From contig DCVU01000063.1 in NCBI GenBank assembly GCA_002327415.1, forward strand, positions 625 through 5,915: a stretch of 5,291 nt of DNA, written 5' to 3'. Below the pieces are notes generated by a model. The model was not told the DNA's origin. It did no database searches and saw only the letters and a list, made by a program, of their open reading frames with translations. Positions 1 through 5,169 of this stretch are shown piece by piece. The number at the start of each line of letters is the position of its first letter. Within the stretch, counting starts at the first letter, position 1. The DNA comes from Smithella sp. UBA2180 (GTDB lineage: Bacteria; Desulfobacterota; Syntrophia; Syntrophales; Smithellaceae). Position numbers and translations under genes: made by a program.

Positions 1-345
1 AAATCAACGCCGGATAAAACCGATTTTGAGCAATGCAGTGAAGCGCTGCAAAAATTCTCCGGACTTGCGCTCTGGGGAATAATATATTACATTGCCAACG
101 AACCGGCCGGTTTTATTATCGGTGAAGCTCTTAATACGGACACATTTTGCCTGCATTTTGCTAAAGCATCCACGAAGTATCACGGCATTTACGAGTTCAT
201 GTTTAACGACACGGCAAAAAGATTGCAGTCTCAATATAAATATCTTAATCTGGAAGAGGATATGGGTAATAAAAATCTACGCCGGACAAAAAGTTCCTAC
301 GGAACTGAATTCCTGTTGAAAAAATATCGCGTCAGTTTAAGATAA
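1..345 (+). CDS. C-terminal part of a DUF2156 / phosphatidylglycerol lysyltransferase-like protein (5' end outside window)
   Basis: Frame 1 is open from the first base to a TAA at 343-345, giving 114 codons with no start visible, so the gene begins upstream. The readable part resembles the C-terminal GNAT-like domain of the DUF2156 family (LPG synthase C-terminal-like). Key stretches are GFIIGEALNTDTFCLHFAKA (fragment residues 37-56), YHGIYEFMFND (60-70), the YLNLEEDMGNKNLRRTKSSY segment (81-100) and a closing LLKKY (105-109). Family members with a membrane N-terminal half move amino acids from aminoacyl-tRNA to phosphatidylglycerol, but many shorter bacterial homologues have no proven reaction. 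Whether this copy has the membrane half cannot be seen. It lies 18 bases upstream of feoAB on the same strand, so co-transcription is likely. The family assignment is from memory of its conserved pattern; the function is inference. Confidence 0.8.
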   Translation, partial: KSTPDKTDFEQCSEALQKFSGLALWGIIYYIANEPAGFIIGEALNTDTFCLHFAKASTKYHGIYEFMFNDTAKRLQSQYKYLNLEEDMGNKNLRRTKSSYGTEFLLKKYRVSLR

Positions 346-363
346 TTTGGGAAGAATGAAACA

Positions 364-2601
364 ATGAGCGATTATATTAATATAACATCACTGCATGAAG
401 GCGATCAGGGAGTTATTCATTCCATTGAAGGCGGCTCGGCCATAACCAGCCGCCTTGCCGGAATGGGCATAGTAACGAACGCCAGATTCCGTATTGCCCA
501 AGCCAGCGGCGGCCTTATCATCATTCAAGTGGCGGACACGAAAATCGCCCTGGGCCAGGGTGAGGCCTCAAAAATAATGGTCAGTAAAATTATTCCCGAC
601 GATCAAGTCTGTCTGCCGCCCATTGAAAAGGAAATCTGCGTTGCCCTTGCCGGCCAGCCCAATGTAGGCAAATCAACGATATTTAATATTCTTACCGGCT
701 TGTCTCAGCATGTAGGCAACTGGCCCGGGAAAACCGTGGAGAAAAAAGAAGGCGTCCACCGCGCCGATAACATCTTAATAAAGATAGTCGACTTGCCGGG
801 GACCTACAGTCTGACAGCTTTTTCTGAAGAAGAAAAAGTCGCCCGTGATTTCATTATCAAAGAAAAACCAGATCTGGTAGTGCTTGTATTGAACGCCGCG
901 GCGCTCGAAAGAGGTCTTTATCTTTTAGCTGAAGTGCTTTTGCTTAACCGGCCGGTGGTGGTTGCCGTTAATATGCTCGATGTAGCTTCTAATCGAGGCA
1001 TCCAGATTGACACAAAAATTCTACAGGATACGCTGGGAATACCGGTAATCCCTATGGTGGCCAAACGAAACAGCGGGATTAAAGAACTTGTGGTGCAGAT
1101 ATCTTCAATGGCTTCCTGCGAAAATAAATTTCATCCGCAGATGCCGGAGGTTTCTTCCGATCATCTGGATATTTATCATGACATATTGAAGCTTGTCCGG
1201 CCTTATATTCAGGAACCTTACACACCCGAATGGATAGCGGTAAAATTGATGGAAGGCGATCCTGAGGTTTCAAAAATGGTTGAAGACAAGGCGCAAAAAT
1301 CAGCGCGGGATGAAATAGAAGGTCTTCTGATCAAACACGAAGACGCTCTTCATGCCGTTGTCAACGGTCGTTATGACTGGATTGAAAAAGTTTCGAGAAC
1401 GGTTGTCTCCCGTTTTAAAATGGGACAAGTGGTGCTCACCGACAGAATTGACCACATTCTTACCCGTCCCATATTCGGCATTCCCGTTCTGCTTGCGGTC
1501 ATGGCCTTTGTTTTTTTTCTCACCTACGCGGTGGGCGTTCCTCTTCAAGGCTGGCTAAGCGACCAGATTCAGCATTTCATAAAGTTCTGTGAACCTTTTA
1601 CAAGCGGCTGGCCTGCCTGGATCGGAGGCTTACTGCTCAACGGTGTCATTGGCGGAGCCGGTTCAGTGCTTACTTTTTTGCCGGTACTGCTGATATTTTT
1701 CACCGTCATGGCTGTTTTGGAAGATATAGGCTATATGGCGCGCGCGGCTTTTGTCATGGACAGAATCATGCATCTTGTCGGCCTGCATGGTAAAAGCTTT
1801 ATTCCCATGTTCCTTGGTTTCGGCTGTAATGTGCCCGCTGTTCTGGGCACGCGGATTATCGAGACGCGCAAGGCCCGGATGATTACCCTGCTTTTAATTC
1901 CGTTTGTCCCCTGCACTGCCCGGCTGGCCGTGCTGACATTAGTTTCTGCCGCCATCTTCAGAGAAAATGCCGCTTATGTATCCTGGAGCATAGTGGCTCT
2001 GAATATCTTTGTGCTCGGTATCGCCGGAATATTTGTCAACAAAACTCTCTGGAAGCAGGACGCACCGTTTATAATGGAACTGCCCATCTATCACACTCCC
2101 GATTTGAAAACAATTCTGATGGTCATCTGGTCGCGGACATTATCGTTTATCCGCAAAGCGGGAACTGTGATTCTGGGCGTTTCCCTGATTATCTGGCTTT
2201 TATCATATTTCCCAAAGGGAGTTGTGGAAGAAAGTTTTCTGGCTTCATTCGGGAAATTGCTCCAGCCGCTGGGCGTGCCCTTGGGGTTGGACTGGAAGAT
2301 GATTACCGCGCTTTTAACCGGCCTGGTAGCGAAAGAAAATGTTGTGGCCACGCTGGGCGTTCTTTATTCTGTGGGCAGAGATGGCTTATCCAACATACTG
2401 CCAACCATTATGAGCCATGAATCAGCCGCAGCATTTCTTGTGGTGATGATGCTCTTTATTCCCTGCGCCGCTACAGTAGCCGTCTTGAAAAAAGAAATGA
2501 ACGACAATAAATGGTTTTACGCCACCATTGTCATGACGCTCGCTGTTTCTTATCTGGGCGGAATTGCGGCGTATAACTTGGTCAGATGGCTGGGCATCTG
2601 A
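364..2601 (+). CDS. feoB: FeoA-FeoB fusion, ferrous iron transport GTPase/permease
   Basis: A complete 745-residue fusion that imports Fe2+ across the inner membrane using a cytoplasmic G domain. Residues 1-78 are an SH3-like FeoA domain (GDQGVIHSIEGG, then SRLAGMGI). The FeoB G domain follows: G1 GQPNVGKS (97-104), G2 Thr124 in GNWPGKTVEKKEG, G3 DLPGTYSLT (143-151), G4 NMLD (203-206), and a poorly conserved G5 near 231-239. A helical GDI-like region spans about 265-350. From about 370 on there are multiple membrane segments with the two Gate repeats: FLGFGCNVPAVLG (483-495, Cys488), PFVPCTAR (513-520, Cys517), GLVAKENVVATLGVLY (653-668) and FIPCAATVAVLKKEM (698-712, Cys701). FeoB proteins are commonly about 650-770 residues, so the FeoB part here is a short form. 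The ATG at 364 starts exactly at the FeoA domain, with a weak GGGAAG 10 bases upstream. No feoC follows, and I found no convincing Fur box. Confidence 0.97.
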   Translation: MSDYINITSLHEGDQGVIHSIEGGSAITSRLAGMGIVTNARFRIAQASGGLIIIQVADTKIALGQGEASKIMVSKIIPDDQVCLPPIEKEICVALAGQPNVGKSTIFNILTGLSQHVGNWPGKTVEKKEGVHRADNILIKIVDLPGTYSLTAFSEEEKVARDFIIKEKPDLVVLVLNAAALERGLYLLAEVLLLNRPVVVAVNMLDVASNRGIQIDTKILQDTLGIPVIPMVAKRNSGIKELVVQISSMASCENKFHPQMPEVSSDHLDIYHDILKLVRPYIQEPYTPEWIAVKLMEGDPEVSKMVEDKAQKSARDEIEGLLIKHEDALHAVVNGRYDWIEKVSRTVVSRFKMGQVVLTDRIDHILTRPIFGIPVLLAVMAFVFFLTYAVGVPLQGWLSDQIQHFIKFCEPFTSGWPAWIGGLLLNGVIGGAGSVLTFLPVLLIFFTVMAVLEDIGYMARAAFVMDRIMHLVGLHGKSFIPMFLGFGCNVPAVLGTRIIETRKARMITLLLIPFVPCTARLAVLTLVSAAIFRENAAYVSWSIVALNIFVLGIAGIFVNKTLWKQDAPFIMELPIYHTPDLKTILMVIWSRTLSFIRKAGTVILGVSLIIWLLSYFPKGVVEESFLASFGKLLQPLGVPLGLDWKMITALLTGLVAKENVVATLGVLYSVGRDGLSNILPTIMSHESAAAFLVVMMLFIPCAATVAVLKKEMNDNKWFYATIVMTLAVSYLGGIAAYNLVRWLGI

Positions 2602-2726
2602 TTCAACTTCCAACTCAAAGCGCTATCTTTGTTGGCGTCGTCATCGGCTCCTCGACGTATTGTACTATACGACTGCGTCGCCTCTTCCTAGCCGCCGCGA
2701 TATCATCTTTGATTTGAAAGTTGAAT
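2601..2726. repeat. Long imperfect palindrome directly after feoB (dispersed-repeat type, possible terminator)
   Basis: The outer arms are ATTCAACTT (2601-2609) and AAGTTGAAT (2718-2726). Pairing continues in the same register through 2611-2613 and 2615-2620 against 2707-2716, broken by single mismatches. The centre is CGTAT-TGTACT-ATACG (2656-2671), again on the same symmetry axis. Between arms and centre the match is patchy but GC-rich, with GCGTCG at both 2635-2640 and 2675-2680. The element begins on the last base of the feoB stop codon, so its RNA would fold into a long hairpin at the 3' end of the feoAB message. It could stop transcription or protect the mRNA end. It lacks a clear terminal U-run, so the terminator role is inference. 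Its core architecture matches the element at 4264-4386. Confidence 0.75.
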
Positions 2727-2942
2727 AACGTATGAAAACAATAATTGCCGAGTTCTATTTTAAATATAGAATTGATAAATTTATGATTATGTCCGTAATC
2801 ATAAAAATATTTTTCTTACAAATACCGATTACGTGTTTCTTCCTCCTATCCACAGAAGTTGCATTATTGGGAAAATACAACCTATCAAAAGGAAATCTTT
2901 TAAACGCCTTTTGCCTTTAACTAGGATTTTGAAAAAGAATAA
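2727..2942. other. AT-rich gene-free tract with three inverted repeats
   Basis: I see no convincing gene here. An ORF of 62 codons (2732-2920) lacks a ribosome binding site and any recognisable family, and its ATG sits just outside the palindrome edge. The tract holds three perfect short inverted repeats: TTCTAT-7 nt-ATAGAA (2753-2771), TTTATGATTA-6 nt-TAATCATAAA (2780-2805) and CAAAAGG-14 nt-CCTTTTG (2886-2913). The second is the strongest and could be an operator or an RNA hairpin. The others may be chance in such AT-rich sequence. Confidence 0.5.
2780..2805. promoter_or_regulatory. Perfect 10-bp inverted repeat, candidate operator or hairpin
   Basis: TTTATGATTA (2780-2789) is the exact reverse complement of TAATCATAAA (2796-2805), separated by six bases (TGTCCG). 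The half-site TGATTA-N6-TAATCA has the size and spacing of a dimeric regulator site, but it matches no consensus I can name with confidence. It is neither a clear Fur box nor a canonical CRP site. It lies about 140 bp upstream of the -35 box of the hydrolase promoter. As RNA it would form a 10-bp, mostly A-U stem followed by an AT-rich stretch with five U residues, which also permits a weak terminator reading. Confidence 0.4.
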
Positions 2943-2971
2943 TTGACATTCAAGAGAGGTTTTCTTATACT
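2943..2971 (+). promoter_or_regulatory. Sigma70-type promoter for the hydrolase gene
   Basis: A consensus -35 box TTGACA (2943-2948) is followed after exactly 17 bp by TATACT (2966-2971), which matches five of six bases of the -10 consensus. Transcription would start near 2978, giving a leader of about 145 nt before the hydrolase ATG. A 6-bp inverted repeat, AGAGAG (2953-2958) and CTCTCT (2970-2975), overlaps the spacer and the end of the -10 box, where a repressor could block polymerase. No other gene lies between this promoter and 3123. Confidence 0.7.
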
Positions 2972-3036
2972 CTCTCATCGTAAATTAAAGTTCTTACCAA
3001 AACTCCATTTTTTCTGGCAATACCTGCTTTAAAATT

Positions 3037-3055
3037 AACCTTTGCGGAGGTTTTT
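3037..3055 (+). promoter_or_regulatory. Small leader hairpin with U-tract, possible attenuator
   Basis: AACCTT (3037-3042) pairs with GAGGTT (3047-3052) around a TGCG loop, with one G-U pair, and three further T residues follow. The 3' arm contains part of a GGAGG (3046-3050) that could serve as a ribosome binding site for the mini-ORF at 3062. Formation of the hairpin would therefore hide that site and could weakly promote termination. The stem is short, so this is a candidate only. Confidence 0.3.
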
Positions 3056-3061
3056 CTGCTC

Positions 3062-3106
3062 GTGAAACCAATGATTTGGTCGGTCAAATCGCAATATCCT
3101 ATTTGA
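3062..3106 (+). CDS. Possible 14-codon leader ORF upstream of the hydrolase
   Basis: A GTG at 3062 opens 14 codons (M/V-K-P-M-I-W-S-V-K-S-Q-Y-P-I) ending at TGA 3104-3106. A GGAGG lies 11 bases upstream (3046-3050), a slightly long spacing. The stop falls eight bases before the hydrolase ribosome binding site, which is where a translation-coupled or attenuating leader peptide would sit. A hairpin, GATTTG (3073-3078) with CAAATC (3085-3090), lies inside it, so translation would open that structure. The peptide has no run of one amino acid and no recognisable similarity. It may be chance. Confidence 0.2.
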   Translation: MKPMIWSVKSQYPI

Positions 3107-3111
3107 AGCAA

Positions 3112-3118
3112 AAGGAGG
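3112..3118 (+). promoter_or_regulatory. Strong Shine-Dalgarno site of the hydrolase
   Basis: AAGGAGG ends four bases before the ATG at 3123. It is a full-strength match at tight spacing and fixes the start of the hydrolase. It is much stronger than the site in front of feoAB. Confidence 0.8.
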
Positions 3119-3122
3119 GATT

Positions 3123-4058
3123 ATGAAGGTTGTGAAAAAAGTTTTAATTGCTGTATTAATTATTATCGTTGCGTTAGTGGCCTGTTATTATGCTTTCCCG
3201 GAAAAAGTAGCCGGTTATATGATCGACGCAGCCAGAAGCAAGGCTGGCCTGACTAAAAAGGAAATCAAGATCGATGATCATAAAATTGTTTATTTGGAAG
3301 GAGGCAAAGGACCGACAATATTACTTTTGCACGGCTATACCGCAAGCAAAGACCGCTGGTTAAATTTTGCCGGTTATTTAACTAAAGATTACCATTTGGT
3401 GATCCCCGATATCCCCGGCTACGGAGAAAGCTCCAAGATCGAGAAAGACTCGTACGATCTATCAAATCAGATGCTGCGTTTGCATAAATTCGCACAGGCA
3501 ATTGAGTTGAAAAAATTTCATATCGTTGGTAATTCCATGGGCGGTTTATTTGCAGGAACTTATGCTGTGCGCTATCCTGATGAAATTATCAGCGTGGGAC
3601 TTTTTGATGCCGCAGGGGTCATGCTTTCGGAAAATTGTACGTTAAAAACAATTATGGAAGGAGGAGAAAATCCATTTTTAATGAAAGACAACAACAACGA
3701 TTGGCAACGCCTTATGACATTATTGTTTGTTAAAGAGCCTTTTTTACCTTATCCACTCAAGAAAGTAATGTTCAAAACTTATTTAACCAATCGTCAGTTT
3801 TATGAAAAGGAGGCCAAAGAAGGTATTCCCGATATGTACTCTCTCGAAAAAGACCTTCCGAATATAAAAGCACCAACTTTAATTCTTTGGGGCGATCAAG
3901 ATAAAATCATTGATATCTCCAGCGTACCGGTTTTCGAAAAGGGGTTAAAGAATCACAAAACTATAATCATCAAAGATTGCGGCCATGTTCCCATGATGGA
4001 AAAACCTAAGGAAACTGCAACACATTATTTAGATTTCATTAAGGGCATCAAAATTTAA
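3123..4058 (+). CDS. Membrane- or lipid-anchored alpha/beta hydrolase (family V lipase/esterase-like)
   Basis: A complete 311-residue serine hydrolase. The N-terminus has a basic start (MKVVKK), a hydrophobic stretch at about 7-24, and LVAC at 18-21. LVAC fits a lipobox, so it is either a lipoprotein or a signal-anchored protein facing the periplasm. The hydrolase fold follows: oxyanion-loop HGYTASKDRW (70-79), DIPGYGESSK (96-105), nucleophile elbow GNSMGG with Ser138, WGDQDKIID with probable acid Asp260 (Asp258 as alternative), and CGHVPMMEKP with His288. A cap region spans about 165-235. The HG..ASKD.W and GNSMGG pattern recalls the Moraxella Lip3 / Psychrobacter Lip1 group (lipase family V), so ester or lipid cleavage is likely, but the substrate is unknown. 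C-C hydrolases share the fold and are the main alternative. It has its own promoter, strong ribosome binding site and terminator, so it is a single-gene transcript. It is visibly more AT-rich than feoAB. Confidence 0.9.
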   Translation: MKVVKKVLIAVLIIIVALVACYYAFPEKVAGYMIDAARSKAGLTKKEIKIDDHKIVYLEGGKGPTILLLHGYTASKDRWLNFAGYLTKDYHLVIPDIPGYGESSKIEKDSYDLSNQMLRLHKFAQAIELKKFHIVGNSMGGLFAGTYAVRYPDEIISVGLFDAAGVMLSENCTLKTIMEGGENPFLMKDNNNDWQRLMTLLFVKEPFLPYPLKKVMFKTYLTNRQFYEKEAKEGIPDMYSLEKDLPNIKAPTLILWGDQDKIIDISSVPVFEKGLKNHKTIIIKDCGHVPMMEKPKETATHYLDFIKGIKI

Positions 4059-4079
4059 TCTGTTTAGTAAGATCATTGC

Positions 4080-4119
4080 AACTACTCCCTTATCAGGACA
4101 ACTGTAAGGGAGTAGTTTT
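4080..4119 (+). terminator. Rho-independent terminator of the hydrolase gene
   Basis: A perfect 13-bp stem joins AACTACTCCCTTA (4080-4092) and TAAGGGAGTAGTT (4105-4117) around a 12-base loop, with TTTT (4116-4119) at the 3' edge. It starts 22 bases after the hydrolase stop codon. The minus-strand side lacks a T-run, so it acts mainly on plus-strand transcripts. Confidence 0.9.
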
Positions 4120-4263
4120 GTATGGCGTGTTATTGAATAAATTCTTTCAATTGGTAATCCTCACCTCAATGCCAAATCTAAAACCATTGACTTGTAGGTG
4201 CAATATTTTCTTAAAATAAAATATTGTTTCCATAATGCGGTTTTTGTGAAAAATGAATGTTTT
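4120..4263. other. AT-rich convergent intergenic segment with one hairpin
   Basis: I see no gene. The only structure is a perfect 9-bp AT inverted repeat, CAATATTTT (4201-4209) and AAAATATTG (4218-4226), with an 8-base loop. On the plus strand three T residues follow, so it could be a weak backup terminator. An 89-codon minus-strand ORF that crosses this segment runs through the palindrome at 4264-4386 and is not credible as a gene. Confidence 0.45.
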
Positions 4264-4386
4264 GGGCTGTTCAAAAATGTTCAGATGCAAGGCGCGCAAA
4301 AAGCCGAACCGCGAGGCGTATATAGACATACGTTGAGCGGTGCGGTTTGAAGCGCAACACAGCAGATGAGCGTATTGTAAAACCCT
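4264..4386. repeat. Second long imperfect palindrome, deltaproteobacterial dispersed-repeat type
   Basis: The centre is CGTAT-ATAGAC-ATACG (4317-4332). On the same axis CCGC (4309-4312) pairs with GCGG (4337-4340), GCC (4304-4306 read as CCG) with CGG (4343-4345), and GCGC (4294-4297) with GCGC (4352-4355). The outermost GTTC..., ending at 4278-4287, and the right side up to about 4382 pair only loosely. CAGATG occurs in direct orientation at 4282-4287 and 4363-4368. I recall closely similar sequences, beginning near GGCTGTTC and containing GATGCAAGGCGCGC, as common intergenic repeats in deltaproteobacterial genomes; this is from memory and unchecked. It lies between two convergent genes, where a bidirectional hairpin would separate transcripts. 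It has the same core as the element at 2601-2726. Confidence 0.75.
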
Positions 4387-4397
4387 TCGGCTTTTAC
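4377..4397 (-). terminator. Candidate terminator hairpin for the minus-strand DUF4185-like gene
   Basis: GTAAAA (4377-4382) pairs with TTTTAC (4392-4397), and CC (4384-4385) pairs with GG (4389-4390), with one C-C mismatch and a three-base loop. Read on the minus strand the second arm carries GGGTTTTAC, so a T-run sits in the 3' arm. It lies 65 bases beyond the stop of the gene at 4462. A second weaker stem, CCGG-AAGGA (4397-4406) with TCCTT-CCGG (4429-4438), lies between them. The terminator role is inference. Confidence 0.35.
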
Positions 4398-4461
4398 CGG
4401 AAAGGAGTATTATCATTCATTATGCGCTTCCTTACCGGAATGCGCTACCGGTCAACAGCCC

Positions 4462-5169
4462 TTAATAACCGACTTCTCTTACAACCGGGCGATAAAGAAA
4501 TAAATTGCGGCGGATGAAGCTTGTTTTGTTTTGAAAATCTTCCGCTGAATTACAGACGTAAGTCACAACAAGGTTCTTATTCCGGGAAAATTCAATATGC
4601 TCTTTTCCGGCGTAACAGAAATTACCTTTGTCATACAGATTACTTTGAGGATCAACTTCGGGAACCGTCATACCTAAAACCATCGGCTCCGACCATGGAC
4701 CTTCAGGTTTATCAGCTATTTGATATAATAATTTATCACCTTTATTTTGTGTGGATAAGTAAACAGCAATCCATTTCTTATCTGCCGCATGGTATCTTAC
4801 GCTTAATTCGGAAACACAGGCATTAAGCACAATCTTAACCCTTTCGGGATTCAGTTTGTTTTCCCAGCTTCCTTCTTTAGTAAAATATTCCACATTTCCT
4901 GCCGGATTATCAATCTTATCCGCAGGAATACGGGCGAGAATATTTCCTAAAATATTAATCTTGTCTTTGGAATAAGCATAGAACGGATAAAAATAAACAT
5001 AATTATCATGAACAACGGAAGTTGTGGCAAAAGCGGCGATTTCCAGCGGTATTGCCCGTGTTAAATCAATATAATCGTGATTCCACTCACGGGGATCAGC
5101 GGCGGAAAAATCTTTTATCCGGGCGAATTTGTGACCTGAAATCTTAAAATTAAAAACCTCCTCCTCTTT
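4462..5169 (-). CDS. DUF4185-like beta-propeller protein, C-terminal part, 5' end cut off by fold-back
   Basis: The minus-strand frame is open from an in-frame TAA at 5176-5178 down to the stop at 4462-4464, about 236 residues. It contains no in-frame ATG or TTG upstream of a GTG at 4893. That GTG lies in the middle of an obvious coding stretch (DNYVYFYPFYAYSKDK, ILGNILARIPADKI before it), so it is not the true start. The sequence resembles the C-terminal half of DUF4185 / glycosidase-like five-bladed propeller proteins: SELSVRYHAADKKWIAVYL (about 122-140), LLYQIADKPEGPW (149-161), CYAGKEH (187-193), NLVVTYVCNS (201-210) and LFLYRPVVREV (225-235). Such proteins are often secreted and carbohydrate-related, but the activity is unproven. 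The N-terminal blades are missing because the window folds back into an inverted copy at 5170. It converges with the hydrolase. The family call is moderately sure. Confidence 0.75.
   Translation of the reverse strand, partial: KEEEVFNFKISGHKFARIKDFSAADPREWNHDYIDLTRAIPLEIAAFATTSVVHDNYVYFYPFYAYSKDKINILGNILARIPADKIDNPAGNVEYFTKEGSWENKLNPERVKIVLNACVSELSVRYHAADKKWIAVYLSTQNKGDKLLYQIADKPEGPWSEPMVLGMTVPEVDPQSNLYDKGNFCYAGKEHIEFSRNKNLVVTYVCNSAEDFQNKTSFIRRNLFLYRPVVREVGY

Noticed and set aside
341..363. GATAATTTGG before feoAB as a Fur box
   Set aside because: Only one half-site-like match is present. There is no inverted partner or 19-bp consensus, so it does not support a Fur site.
1300..1958. Several ORFs of about 65-82 codons on either strand inside feoB
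   Set aside because: They lie wholly within the well-supported FeoB coding frame, lack ribosome binding sites, and show no protein-family features.
2732..2920. 62-codon plus-strand ORF between the feoB palindrome and the hydrolase promoter
   Set aside because: It has no ribosome binding site, starts at the edge of the repeat, consists largely of AT-driven residues (F, I, K, L), matches no family I know, and contains a 26-bp palindrome. It is more likely noncoding.
4147..4416. 89-codon minus-strand ORF in the convergent intergenic region
   Set aside because: Most of it translates the palindromic repeat and the AT hairpin. ORFs across this repeat type are common annotation artefacts, and its start has no supporting context.
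4462..4893. Taking GTG at 4893 as the true start of the DUF4185-like gene
   Set aside because: The frame continues upstream for over 90 codons with clear protein-like sequence that is also preserved in the inverted copy. The GTG is an internal valine codon.
5151..5169. GAGGAGGAGG read on the minus strand as a ribosome binding site for the DUF4185-like gene
   Set aside because: No ATG, GTG or TTG follows in frame at a usable distance, and the stretch itself reads as EEEV within continuous coding sequence.
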